DNA from: Asinibacterium sp. OR53
GTDB taxonomy: Bacteria > Bacteroidota > Bacteroidia > Chitinophagales > Chitinophagaceae
NCBI RefSeq assembly: GCF_000515315.1
Contig: NZ_KI911562.1
Span: 2,316,501 to 2,380,500, forward strand
DNA: 64,000 nucleotides
Reading direction: 5' to 3'
Position numbers and translations under genes: made by a program. Within the stretch, counting starts at the first letter, position 1. Every line of letters starts with the position of its first letter. This document shows, one piece after another, positions 46,677 to 55,109 of the stretch. The notes beneath the pieces were generated by a model, which had not been told where the DNA came from, searched no databases, and saw only the letters and a program-made list of their open reading frames with translations.

Positions 46677-47675
46677 TTACAGTGCTGTTAAGAACCGGAG
46701 GGTATCTACGCCATCGGCATAGTCGCCAAGGGAAGGACGTTGCGCTTCACCAAAAGCAAGGGCGCCATGACCTACCACACATTGGATATCGTTGTTATTT
46801 TTTAACCGATCCCATACGGCTGCTGTATCCTTGTAATACTGGTAATGCACCTGGCTTACCGGCGAGAAAGGAGAGGTGTTTTCAGTCAAAATGACGGAAT
46901 CATTGTTCATATAGTACTTATTGCCCATGATGAGCAGCGCCAGGTGGTAATCGTAATTGTGCTTGTACTTATGGAAGTCAAGGAAATATTCATATTTTTT
47001 TAAAGTGGTCAGCAGGGGAATAAAATCATATTTTTCCGGTACATACAATTGCGTGATGTTCCGGCATCCGAGTCCGAAATACAACTGTATATCTTCTGCC
47101 AGCGCTTCCAGTTCGGTCCTGGTTTCAGAACCGTCCAATACGCCTACGGAAGTCCGGTTTCGACGGATGATATGCGGGTATTTGCCGAAATAATATTCAA
47201 AATAACGCCCTGAATTGTTGCTGCCGGTAGCGATATAAGCGCCGCAACCCTTTAACTGCCCGGCAAAAGCAACCCGTTCGGCTACAGACGGCTCCCATTG
47301 ACTGAGCTGTTCCACCAGGTGCCTGATCAGGACTTCGTCTTTAGAAGAAGCTTTGATCAATACAGAATGGCCGCTCAGGAAAACGCAGAGAAAATCATGA
47401 AAGCCTACCAGGGGAATATTACCTGCCATGACCAATCCTACTGTTTGCACTTTTGCAGGCGTATCCGGCAGGTTATATGATCCCACCCAAGCCTCCAGCA
47501 GGGGCGCCTGTAAGAACCGGGTACAGATACTATCGACCGACCGGTTGATGAATTCCGGGATGAACCAGGCATTTTCGCGGTAAGCCCTTGCTTTGACGTT
47601 CTCCCATCCGGCATCCGTTCCCTGCATGTAGACACCTAATCGGACCATCAACTGAATTCGTTCTTGTAAAGTCAT
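46677..47675 (-). CDS. Acyl-CoA reductase (LuxC-like fold)
   Basis: A 332-residue protein of the acyl-CoA reductase family. Landmarks are VGLVMAGNIPLVGFHDFLCVFLSGH, SVLIKASSKDEVLIRHLVEQL, GAYIATGSNNSGRYFEYYFGKYPHIIRRNRTSVGVLDG (in parts, IATGSNNSGRYFEYYF and RNRTSVGVLDG) and FGLGCRNITQLYVPE with the catalytic Cys of aldehyde-dehydrogenase-like enzymes. LuxC relatives reduce activated acyl groups to aldehydes. Members of this short type are found next to a ferredoxin gene in many Bacteroidota, as here, and their substrate is unknown. The two genes diverge from a shared 63-base promoter region. Confidence 0.88.
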   Translation of the reverse strand: MTLQERIQLMVRLGVYMQGTDAGWENVKARAYRENAWFIPEFINRSVDSICTRFLQAPLLEAWVGSYNLPDTPAKVQTVGLVMAGNIPLVGFHDFLCVFLSGHSVLIKASSKDEVLIRHLVEQLSQWEPSVAERVAFAGQLKGCGAYIATGSNNSGRYFEYYFGKYPHIIRRNRTSVGVLDGSETRTELEALAEDIQLYFGLGCRNITQLYVPEKYDFIPLLTTLKKYEYFLDFHKYKHNYDYHLALLIMGNKYYMNNDSVILTENTSPFSPVSQVHYQYYKDTAAVWDRLKNNNDIQCVVGHGALAFGEAQRPSLGDYADGVDTLRFLTAL

Positions 47676-47707
47676 TTGTCAACCGTATTTTTGGAACTGC
47701 AAATGTA
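47664..47707. promoter_or_regulatory. Divergent promoters for acyl-CoA reductase and ferredoxin
   Basis: Plus strand: TTG (47664-47666), 19 bases, then TATTTTTG (47686-47693), a perfect TAnnTTTG box 45 bases before the ferredoxin ATG. Minus strand: TACATTTG (47707-47700), also perfect, 24 bases before the reductase ATG. The two boxes are only six bases apart. Confidence 0.7.
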
Positions 47708-47738
47708 AAATCACTAATCCAACAAACTCCTTTTTTGT

Positions 47739-48086
47739 ATGGCAATCAAAATAACAGAAGAATGTATCAACTGCGGCGCCTGTGAGCCCGAATGTCCGAA
47801 TAACGCAATCTACGAGGGTGGGGTGGAATGGGCCATTGCCGATGGAACCACTGTTAAAGGCGAATTTACCCTGATGGACGGCTCGGTTGTAGAAGCTGAT
47901 AAGCGTTTTGAACCCATCAGCGTAGATACTTACTATATAACCCCCAATAAATGCACCGAATGCCAGGGTTTCCATGAAGAACCCCAGTGTGCAGCCGTAT
48001 GTCCGGTTGACTGCTGTGTACCTGATGAGATGTACCGCGAAACAGTAGACGAACTGCTGGCCAAGAAGGAAAAAATGCACATCTAA
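47739..48086 (+). CDS. 2[4Fe-4S] ferredoxin
   Basis: A 115-residue electron carrier with two cluster motifs: CINCGACEPECP (residues 8-19, CxxCxxCxxxCP) and CTECQGFHEEPQCAAVCP (CxxCx8CxxxCP, about residues 72-89). Between them is an insertion of about 45 residues (MDGSVVEADKRFEPIS). The second motif with an extended loop is the form found in Chromatiaceae-type and many Bacteroidota dicluster ferredoxins. It may supply electrons to the divergently transcribed acyl-CoA reductase or to unrelated enzymes. Confidence 0.93.
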   Translation: MAIKITEECINCGACEPECPNNAIYEGGVEWAIADGTTVKGEFTLMDGSVVEADKRFEPISVDTYYITPNKCTECQGFHEEPQCAAVCPVDCCVPDEMYRETVDELLAKKEKMHI

Positions 48087-48224
48087 TGCACAGGCACCTG
48101 TGCTAAACTTTGAGGGGGAAATACTTGCAAAAGAGCGTGGATTTGCTTAGCTTAGTCCTAATTAATTGTTGCCATTCAAAGAGACAACAACTTGTAACGG
48201 CGGGTGATATTTCCTGCCAACGTG

Positions 48225-48259
48225 AGGTGAAGAGACGGGGAGTTTCTTCACCTTTTTTT
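48225..48259 (+). terminator. Intrinsic terminator downstream of ferredoxin
   Basis: AGGTGAAGA (48225-48233) pairs with TCTTCACCT (48245-48253) around an 11-base loop and is followed by a T run. It lies 140 bases after the ferredoxin stop. Confidence 0.75.
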
Positions 48260-48273
48260 ATCATCCTCCTCCC

Positions 48274-48281
48274 TATATTTG
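48274..48281 (+). promoter_or_regulatory. -7 box of the ddl promoter
   Basis: TATATTTG is a perfect TAnnTTTG box. A start site about six bases downstream would make the REP-like hairpin (48292-48370) almost the whole 5' untranslated region of ddl. Confidence 0.6.
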
Positions 48282-48291
48282 CCTACATGTT

Positions 48292-48370
48292 CGTCATCCT
48301 GAGCGTGCGAAGCGAGTCGAAGGATCTGCCGAATCTTCAGTGAGATCCCTCGGTTGCATTCGGGATGACG
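48292..48370 (+). repeat. REP-like palindromic intergenic repeat, copy D
   Basis: CGTCATCCTGAGCGTGCGAA and GCGAGTCGAAGGATCT pair with AGATCCCTCGG and CATTCGGGATGACG. This copy is close to A and B. It lies between the ddl promoter box and the ddl start. Confidence 0.85.
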
Positions 48371-48384
48371 TTAAAAACAAGGAA

Positions 48385-49365
48385 ATGAAAAAAAAGATAG
48401 CCCTGGTAACAGGAGGCTTGAGCAACGAAGCACAGATCAGTTATAAAAGCGCTATTACCGTTGGCAACAATGTAGACAGGGAGCGGTTCGATGTGTATCG
48501 GATCGATATCAATGCAACCGGCTGGTGGTATGAACCTGTGCAGGGAGAAAAATCGAAAGTCAACCGCGACGATTTCTCTGTCATTGATAACGGCAACAAG
48601 ATCAACTTCGATGCGATACTACTTTGTATTCATGGTACGCCGGGAGAAGATGGCAAGTTGCAGGGATATTTCGATATGCTTGGGTTGCCCTATACCAGTT
48701 GCGATGCGGCTACTTCAGCGCTTACTTTCAACAAAAGATATACAGTGGCTGTTGCTGCATTCGGTGGCATACATGTTGCACACTCCAAACATATTTTCAG
48801 GCATACACCGGTATCGCCCGAAACCATACTGACTGCATTGAAACTGCCTGTGTTCGTGAAACCCAATAACGGCGGCAGCAGCATCGGCATGAGTAAAGTG
48901 AATGTGGCGACTGAGCTGGAAGGCGCGCTGCAAAAGGCTTTCCGGGAAGACGACCAGGTGCTGGTAGAAGAATATATCAGCGGACGCGAATTCACGATCG
49001 GCGTATTCAAGTCGAAAGGAAAGATCATGGTGCTGCCCATTACGGAAGTGAGCACGCAAAACGAGTTCTTCGATTTCGAAGCGAAGTACCAGGGCAAAAG
49101 CGTTGAAACAACACCCGCGTTGATTGATGATGCGATGAAAATAAAACTGGAAGCGGCCGCTAAAAAAGTGTATGAAGTGCTGAATTGCCGTGGTGTGGTA
49201 CGCATCGATTTTATTTACAATGAAGCACAGGGACAACCTTATATGCTGGAAGTGAATACGGTTCCGGGACAAAGTGAAGCCAGCATCATTCCGCAACAAG
49301 TGAAGACCATGGGATGGAACCTGAAAGATTTTTATTCTGCATTGATAGATGAAGTCCTTAATTAA
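48385..49365 (+). CDS. ddl: D-alanine--D-alanine ligase
   Basis: A 326-residue ATP-grasp enzyme from the ATG at 48385 (MKKKIALVTGGLSNEAQIS); the open frame upstream runs through the REP-like hairpin and is not coding. Family marks are LLCIHGTPGEDGKLQGYFDMLGLPYT (in parts, HGTPGEDGKLQGYFD), FVKPNNGGSSIGMSKV, VLVEEYISGREFTIGV and the metal-binding end CRGVVRIDFIYNE...MLEVNTVPGQSEASIIP. It makes the D-Ala-D-Ala dipeptide for peptidoglycan. It begins a small wall-synthesis cluster with a PASTA protein and murB. Confidence 0.95.
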   Translation: MKKKIALVTGGLSNEAQISYKSAITVGNNVDRERFDVYRIDINATGWWYEPVQGEKSKVNRDDFSVIDNGNKINFDAILLCIHGTPGEDGKLQGYFDMLGLPYTSCDAATSALTFNKRYTVAVAAFGGIHVAHSKHIFRHTPVSPETILTALKLPVFVKPNNGGSSIGMSKVNVATELEGALQKAFREDDQVLVEEYISGREFTIGVFKSKGKIMVLPITEVSTQNEFFDFEAKYQGKSVETTPALIDDAMKIKLEAAAKKVYEVLNCRGVVRIDFIYNEAQGQPYMLEVNTVPGQSEASIIPQQVKTMGWNLKDFYSALIDEVLN

Positions 49366-49374
49366 TAAGTAAGC

Positions 49375-50214
49375 ATGAGTAACCTGGTTAAAAGAATTAC
49401 TGGAAAATCCATTTGGGTAAACATACTCGCAGCGATCGGTATCCTCGTTGTATTACTGATCCTTTTTTTCAGTTCATTGGGATGGCTCACGGGCTACGGA
49501 AAAGTGGAGAAAGTGCCATCGGTAACAGGACAAAACGTGCTTGCTGCCCAACAGATACTGCAAGCCAAAGGATTTGATGTGGTGATACAGGATTCATTGT
49601 ATATCGACAGCATTCCCAAACAAGCCGTGATCCGCCAGTCTCCCGAGGCAGACGCTACTGTGAAATCCGGCCGCGCCATTTATCTTACCGTCAACCGCAG
49701 TATTCCCCCGCAGGTAGAAATGCCCAATATGGCAGGTTTTTCCATCAGAAGTGCGGAAATGTACCTGCGCAGCCTGGGATTGAAGCTGGGTGAAGTAACA
49801 TACAAGCCTGATATAGCACGTAACTCTGTGTTGGAACAGTATTACAACGGCGCCCAGGTAACAGCCGGAACCAAGATACCGTTGGGTAGTACCATTAGTT
49901 TTGTACTGGGAAGCGGTGTAGGCGGCAGTGATATCCCTGTGCCCGACCTGGTAGGCATGACGTTGCTGGAAGCGCGCACTTACCTCGCTACGGTGAATGT
50001 GAACATTGGTTCTATTGTTGCTACGGATGCCATCAAAGATTCAGCTGCAGCTTTTATAGTGAAGCAGTCGCCCACGGTTTTGTCTGATGTGCTGGGGCCA
50101 ACCGGACAAAAAGTACCCAATAAGATCAGGCAGGGGCAGGTGATGGATATTTACATCAGTTCCATAGCGCCTGTAAGGGATTCAACAGCAGCGCAGCCGC
50201 CGGTAAATCATTAA
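49375..50214 (+). CDS. Membrane-anchored PASTA-domain protein
   Basis: A 279-residue protein with one N-terminal membrane helix (ILAAIGILVVLLILFFSSLGWL) and three PASTA repeats outside: VEKVPSVTGQNVLAAQQILQA (about 40-105), VEMPNMAGFSIRSAEMYLRSLG (about 112-178) and IPVPDLVGMTLLEARTYLATV (about 190-265). PASTA repeats bind uncrosslinked peptidoglycan or wall precursors. No kinase or transpeptidase domain is attached, the usual form in Bacteroidota. It follows ddl by nine bases and converges with murB, so a wall-related role is likely. Confidence 0.9.
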   Translation: MSNLVKRITGKSIWVNILAAIGILVVLLILFFSSLGWLTGYGKVEKVPSVTGQNVLAAQQILQAKGFDVVIQDSLYIDSIPKQAVIRQSPEADATVKSGRAIYLTVNRSIPPQVEMPNMAGFSIRSAEMYLRSLGLKLGEVTYKPDIARNSVLEQYYNGAQVTAGTKIPLGSTISFVLGSGVGGSDIPVPDLVGMTLLEARTYLATVNVNIGSIVATDAIKDSAAAFIVKQSPTVLSDVLGPTGQKVPNKIRQGQVMDIYISSIAPVRDSTAAQPPVNH

Positions 50215-51221
50215 GCCAGGTTGACTTCCCGTTCAAGATGAATACCGAATTTTTCATGTACACTGTTGATAATATCGGTTGAGAGTTGCACTATTTCAGC
50301 GCCTGTGGCACTGCCATAATTCACCAATACCAGCGCCTGGCGTGCGTGACAGCCGGCATCACCTTTCCGGTAACCTTTCCAGCCGCATTGTTCTATCAGC
50401 CAACCGGCGGCAACTTTCGTTTGGCCTGTACCTGCAGGATAGCCAACAATCGCGGGGAATGATTGTTGCAATTGTTCAAACTGAAGGTTGGAAATGGCGG
50501 GGTTTTTGAAAAAACTGCCGGCATTACCGATCTCGGCAGGGTCTGGTAACTTGCTGCGCCTGATGCGTATCACTGCCTCTGAAATGGCTTTTATGGAAAG
50601 TTCCTGCACACCCATTTTTTCCAGTTCCTGTTCTATTGCCCCATAGCTCGTGTTGAACACCGGCTTTTTGCGTAAGCGGAAAGTGACGTTCAAAATGATG
50701 AACTGGTCTTTGAATTTGTTTTTGAAAACACTTTCGCGATAGGCGAATGAGCAGTCGGCAAGCGTAAAGGTTACCAGCTTTCGCTCTTCGCGATGAAAAG
50801 CTTCCAGCTCATGAAATACGTCTTTGATCTCCACACCATAGGCGCCGATGTTCTGCATCGGAGAGGCACCCACATTACCGGGAATCAAACTGAGGTTTTC
50901 AACGCCGGCATAACCTTGCGCTATGCAATGCATCACAAACTGGTGCCAGTTCTCACCGGCAGCGGCTTTCACGTAAAAATAATTGTCATCTTCATCTATG
51001 AGACGGATGCCTTTGCATTCGTTTTTCAATACCCATCCATTAAAGTCGCCGGTGAAAAGAATATTACTTCCGCCGCCGAGCACCAGCATTTGTTCATGAC
51101 CGGCAACACCAAGCAGTTCCTCCAACACCATCACCGATTCAAAAGCAGCAAAATATTTTGCTTTCACATCGATGGCAAAACTATTGTATGGTTTGAGTGA
51201 TAAGTGCTGGCTGATTTGCAT
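50211..51221 (-). CDS. murB: UDP-N-acetylenolpyruvoylglucosamine reductase
   Basis: A 336-residue type I MurB. The FAD-binding part has LGGGSNILFTGDFNGWVLKN and GENWHQFVMHCIAQGYAGVENLSLIPGNVGASPMQNIGAYGVEIKD (in parts, ENLSLIPGNVGASPMQNIGAYG); the C-terminal domain has ADCSFAYRESVFKNKF with Tyr-Arg, and GNAGSFFKNP with the catalytic Ser. It reduces enolpyruvyl-UDP-GlcNAc to UDP-MurNAc with NADPH. It overlaps the PASTA gene by four bases at the 3' ends and shares the minus strand with priA. Confidence 0.96.
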   Translation of the reverse strand: MQISQHLSLKPYNSFAIDVKAKYFAAFESVMVLEELLGVAGHEQMLVLGGGSNILFTGDFNGWVLKNECKGIRLIDEDDNYFYVKAAAGENWHQFVMHCIAQGYAGVENLSLIPGNVGASPMQNIGAYGVEIKDVFHELEAFHREERKLVTFTLADCSFAYRESVFKNKFKDQFIILNVTFRLRKKPVFNTSYGAIEQELEKMGVQELSIKAISEAVIRIRRSKLPDPAEIGNAGSFFKNPAISNLQFEQLQQSFPAIVGYPAGTGQTKVAAGWLIEQCGWKGYRKGDAGCHARQALVLVNYGSATGAEIVQLSTDIINSVHEKFGIHLEREVNLA

Positions 51222-51242
51222 GAGATGAAGTTAGTATAATGA

Positions 51243-53678
51243 TTAAACAGGGTCTGCATCGGGCTGTATCACAACCGCCCTGTATCTTTTATTGGATTGT
51301 ATGATGACTGTTTGCTGGTGAATTTCTTTTTTGCACTGATGGATGAAGCGACTGTCTTTCGGCAGCTTGAGCAGTATTTCCCAAAGGTATTGATTGCGTA
51401 TACGATCTACCACGGGTTGTGCAGGACCGGAAAGATATTTGCCAAAATGGGTTTTCAATCCCTGCGCCATGATATGGGCGGCTTCTTCGGCAATATGTTT
51501 TTCCCTGTGTTTGAAAACCAGGCGGATCAGCCTGGTAAAGGGTGGATAGTCGAATGCTTTCCTGTTATGCAATTCAAATTCAAACAACCCGGTATAACGA
51601 TGGTCTTTCACGAATTGCAAAACCGGGTGCTGCAGATTGCTTACCTGTATCAGCACTTTCCCTTCATCGTCTTTACGGCCGGCTCTTCCGCTCACCTGTT
51701 CCATCAACTGAAATGCCCTTTCATTGACCCTGAAATCGGTGAAGTTGAGAATGCCATCGGCATCAACAATGCACACCAGGTTCACGTGTTCAAAATCCAG
51801 TCCCTTTACCACCATCTGTGTACCCACCAGCAGATCAATACGCTGCTGTTCAAATAATTTGATCAGCGCATCGTGATCGTGTTTGCCTTTGACGCTGTCG
51901 TAATCCATCCGGGCGGTCCTGGCTTCGGGAAATGTTTCGCCCAGCAATTCTTCTACCTGTTCCGTACCAAAATTTTTCTGTGTGAAATGATGGTTGCCGC
52001 AGGCCAGGCAGGTCTGTATCACCGGGTAAATGGTGCCGCAATAATGACAAACCAGTTGATTTCTTGTTTTGTGATAGGTAAGCGTTACATCGCAATCGCG
52101 GCATTGCGGTATCCATCCGCAGGTATCGCATACCTGGTACGGAGCATAGCCCCGTCTGTTCTGAAAAATAATGACCTGTTTCTTTGCGTCTAATGATGCC
52201 TGGATGGCATCGATGAGCGGCGGTGTAAATACAGGTTTTGGTTTAGCAGGGTATTTTTTTATGTCGATGAGTTCGATAGCGGGCAGACCTGCATCGCCAA
52301 ATCTTTCAGCAAGGGTTACCAGTCCGTATTTATCCTGCATGCAATTGAAATAACTTTCCACCGAAGGCGTAGCACTCCCCAGCAACACCCTGGCGCCAAA
52401 CAAAGAGGCGTAATAAATAGCGGCGTCTCTTGCATGATAGCGGGGCGCAGGTTCCTGTTGTTTATAGGAAGCATCGTGCTCTTCATCGGCAATGATCATA
52501 CCCAGTTCCCTGAAAGGAAGAAAAAGAGCCGAGCGAGCGCCCAATACTACTTTGATATCGCCCGACTTTACTTTGTTCCAGATCTCTACCCGTTCATTGG
52601 GATTGAATTTGGAGTGATAAATGGCAATGTACCCGCCGAAATGTTTTTGCAGGCGACGGATGGTTTGTGCAGTGAGTGCGATCTCCGGCAGCAGGTACAA
52701 TACTTGTTTGCCCTGCATGATCTGTTCTTCGATGAGTTTAATATAGATCTGTGTTTTGCCGCTGGCTGTTACACCATGCAATAAAGTAACCTGTTTGTGT
52801 TCCAGGGTTTCCCTGATGGCAGCAAGGGCTTTTTCCTGTGCAGGAGAAAGTGTGAAATCGATAGCGATATTTTTGGGCAAAGGGCTGATGCGGTCAATGG
52901 CTCTTTTTTCGGCAACCAGGATATTTTTTTCCAGCAACCCCTTCAGTTGTGCATCGGAAGCGCCTGATTTTTTCAGCAGTTCTGCTTTGGTTACTTCACC
53001 TGCTGTCTTTACGAGGTGCAGGTAAGCGAGCAGTAGTTCCATTTGTTTAGGTGCCCGGCTCCAGTTATTCAGCAAGTCCGCCAACTGGTCTTCGTTCCGA
53101 TATGCGGCCGCTAAAGAAATATATGTTTCTGTTTTGACTTTGTATTTCTGCTTCAATTCTTCCCACACATAACAGATATTCTTCTCTATGAGTTTCTTGA
53201 TAACAGGATAAACAACAGCGGCATCCAGCAACTGCTGTACTTCGCCCAGCCGCAATTCTTTTTTGAGTTCCAGCGCTTCCGTAACCAGGTATTCGGCGTC
53301 GGAAAGATCAGAAGGCGCATAGTCTGCCGCTTCATTCCAGATAAGCACGCTCTCGCTCGATAATTTCAGGTTGGCAGGAACGGCTGCCTGCATCACTTCC
53401 CCCTCGCTGCACATGTAATAATCCGCTACCCATTCCCACAACTGCAGTTGGGAAGTATAGAGCAGCGGCTCGGGGTCCAGCACGTTTAAAATGTCTTTGG
53501 GTTGAAAGGATTCCGGCTTAGATGGCAATACGCGTTTTACAATACCGGCATATTTTTTATTCCTGCCCAGCACTACTTCCACACGTACGCCAGGTTGCAC
53601 GGCATCCTGCAAATGCGGGGGTACCGACCAGGTGTAATTTTTGGGAAGGGCGAGTGGTATGATGACTTCTACAAACAA
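51243..53678 (-). CDS. priA: Primosomal protein N' (replication restart helicase)
   Basis: An 811-residue PriA. The N-terminal 3'-binding domain begins FVEVIIPLALPKNYTWSVP; the helicase core (about 280-470) has Walker A LLHGVTASGKTQIYIKLI and DEEHDASYKQQEP; the zinc region has eight cysteines in CDTCGWIPQCRDCDVTLTYH and CHYCG...CLACGNHHFTQ. The C-terminal helicase lobe has GTQMVVKGLDFEHVNLVCIVDADG and QVSGRAGRKDDEGKV. It reloads the replicative helicase at stalled forks. It lies 21 bases upstream of murB on the same strand. Confidence 0.96.
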   Translation of the reverse strand: MFVEVIIPLALPKNYTWSVPPHLQDAVQPGVRVEVVLGRNKKYAGIVKRVLPSKPESFQPKDILNVLDPEPLLYTSQLQLWEWVADYYMCSEGEVMQAAVPANLKLSSESVLIWNEAADYAPSDLSDAEYLVTEALELKKELRLGEVQQLLDAAVVYPVIKKLIEKNICYVWEELKQKYKVKTETYISLAAAYRNEDQLADLLNNWSRAPKQMELLLAYLHLVKTAGEVTKAELLKKSGASDAQLKGLLEKNILVAEKRAIDRISPLPKNIAIDFTLSPAQEKALAAIRETLEHKQVTLLHGVTASGKTQIYIKLIEEQIMQGKQVLYLLPEIALTAQTIRRLQKHFGGYIAIYHSKFNPNERVEIWNKVKSGDIKVVLGARSALFLPFRELGMIIADEEHDASYKQQEPAPRYHARDAAIYYASLFGARVLLGSATPSVESYFNCMQDKYGLVTLAERFGDAGLPAIELIDIKKYPAKPKPVFTPPLIDAIQASLDAKKQVIIFQNRRGYAPYQVCDTCGWIPQCRDCDVTLTYHKTRNQLVCHYCGTIYPVIQTCLACGNHHFTQKNFGTEQVEELLGETFPEARTARMDYDSVKGKHDHDALIKLFEQQRIDLLVGTQMVVKGLDFEHVNLVCIVDADGILNFTDFRVNERAFQLMEQVSGRAGRKDDEGKVLIQVSNLQHPVLQFVKDHRYTGLFEFELHNRKAFDYPPFTRLIRLVFKHREKHIAEEAAHIMAQGLKTHFGKYLSGPAQPVVDRIRNQYLWEILLKLPKDSRFIHQCKKEIHQQTVIIQSNKRYRAVVIQPDADPV

Positions 53679-53706
53679 ATCAACCTAATTTCTTCAAAAA
53701 TAAGCT

Positions 53707-54465
53707 TTAAGCTGTTGGATAGTTGCGATAGCGTCTGAGTGCCGCATCCATTGCATCGTATACTTGTTGTTTTAAAGACAGGATGTCTTTCATGGTAAGA
53801 CCCGCTACAGGAATTTCTTCCAGGAAAACAACCCGGCTGGGACCGGGTGTGAGTTCGAAGATGCTGCGGTAATGCAGGCGATCAACCGTGTCTACCAGTA
53901 AAACGGGTTTGATGGGTGTGGCTGTTTCAATGGCAACACGAAAAGCACCATCGAAAAAATTTTTCAGCGGGTGACCTGTTTCGTTGAAAGTGCCTTCGGG
54001 GAAAATAAAGATGGAAATGCCATGCCGCAATGCCGCTTTAAGCGCCCGGATGCTCCTCGCCCTTGTTTCGGCATTGCTGCGGTTAACGAGTATCACAGCG
54101 GCACGATAGATCCATCCGAATACCGGTATCCGGGTCATTTCGGCTTTACCCAATACCCTGATCGGCTGGTGAGCGATTAGTACCAGTGGCGGAATATCCA
54201 TATAAGAAATATGGTTGGCTACGAAGATGTATTGCTTTTGCCAGTTGTGCGGCACTTCATAGATCTCCCGGTGTTGCACGCCGATGAGAAAGTACCAGAT
54301 CTTTCCCCAGATCATACAGAGCAGATAAATGGTGTTACCCCCGCGGATCTTTCCCAACAGTAATGCAAGCAATACCAATGGGAATATAAGGAGCATCAGT
54401 ATAATAAAAAGCAGGAGTGCATAAATACAATACAGGTACTGCAGCAGACGTAACAGTCTTTTCAT
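53707..54465 (-). CDS. plsC: 1-acyl-sn-glycerol-3-phosphate acyltransferase
   Basis: A 252-residue PlsC-like enzyme with an N-terminal hydrophobic segment (ALLLFIILMLLIFPLVLLALLLG). Acyltransferase motif I is VANHISYMDIPP (HxxxxD), motif II is GWIYRAAVILVNRSNAETR and motif III is IFIFPEGTFNETG. It acylates lysophosphatidic acid to phosphatidic acid in membrane lipid synthesis. The gene is just upstream of priA on the minus strand and downstream of a terminator that separates it from the 43-residue protein. Confidence 0.92.
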   Translation of the reverse strand: MKRLLRLLQYLYCIYALLLFIILMLLIFPLVLLALLLGKIRGGNTIYLLCMIWGKIWYFLIGVQHREIYEVPHNWQKQYIFVANHISYMDIPPLVLIAHQPIRVLGKAEMTRIPVFGWIYRAAVILVNRSNAETRARSIRALKAALRHGISIFIFPEGTFNETGHPLKNFFDGAFRVAIETATPIKPVLLVDTVDRLHYRSIFELTPGPSRVVFLEEIPVAGLTMKDILSLKQQVYDAMDAALRRYRNYPTA

Positions 54466-54494
54466 TGGCCTAACTTAAGTAAAAACCCACAAAA

Positions 54495-54526
54495 AAGCCC
54501 GCCATAGCTTTAGCAAAGGCGGGCTT
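54495..54526 (-). terminator. Strong terminator for the 43-residue membrane protein
   Basis: AAGCCCGCC (54495-54503) pairs with GGCGGGCTT (54518-54526). On the minus strand the stem is followed by TTTTTTGTGGG, a classical intrinsic terminator, 33 bases past the stop of the small gene at 54559. Confidence 0.88.
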
Positions 54527-54558
54527 CATCAGGTATTTAAAAAATATTGCAGAGCGAA

Positions 54559-54690
54559 TCAGGCAACATTTTTTACTTCTTTCTTAGCCAGTAACAGGGC
54601 GAATACGCCAATACAGGCAATAAGACCAATAACCAGTAATGAACCTTCATTGGTTACATCCAGGGTTGATTGTGCTGCTAACAAATTCAT
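54559..54690 (-). CDS. 43-residue membrane protein, unknown function
   Basis: A short gene with ATG at 54688-54690 and TGA at 54559-54561. The product starts MNLLAAQSTLDVTNEGSLL, has one hydrophobic helix (LLVIGLIACIGVFALLLA) and a basic tail KKEVKNVA. A strong intrinsic terminator follows on the same strand, which argues that it is a real monocistronic transcript. I do not recognise the family; it could be a small membrane peptide or the membrane part of a regulatory or toxin-like unit, but no partner is visible. Confidence 0.65.
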   Translation of the reverse strand: MNLLAAQSTLDVTNEGSLLVIGLIACIGVFALLLAKKEVKNVA

Positions 54691-55109
54691 GGTTTAATTT
54701 TTTATTCGTAATAAAAGAACACCACAAAGTTGAACCAAAAAAGTACAGCTTTTACATAGTGTGCCCACACAGAATCGATGGGTTATGTAGTATGAAAAAT
54801 GATAATAAATATTTTAGGCGGACTATCGGGCCTGTTTAAAACATGAGATGGCTTAAGAAGTTTTTTTTGAAGAAAATACTTAGAAAAGTAAAAGGTTGCT
54901 TATAATGAGTAGTTTACGAGGCGGGAAATTGTTGTCGGTAACGATTTAGTAATGGTGCTTATTGCATTCATTTTCTCTCAATTTCCTTGTAAATCAGTAG
55001 CAAATGTAAAAAAAAATTACCTGACTTCGGCATATCTCATGGAATTAATTCATAGTTAAGGCTAACATTTGTATTTGGATAAATACAGCCTGATAAAACG
55101 AACGTAACT
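54691..55109. other. AT-rich boundary region between chromosome and mobile element
   Basis: About 420 bases without a supported gene, with low GC and a 20-codon basic frame near 54843 (MRWLKKFFLKK) that looks accidental. At 55000-55009 the minus strand reads TTACATTTGC, one base off the CTnDOT core GTANNTTTGC. This makes the interval the likely place of the element end, though the same bases also resemble a -7 promoter box. Confidence 0.4.

Noticed and set aside
48340..48384. Upstream start for ddl that would add 15 residues.
   Set aside because: The added codons lie in the REP-like hairpin and give a non-family N-terminus; the ATG at 48385 begins with the usual MKKKIALV.
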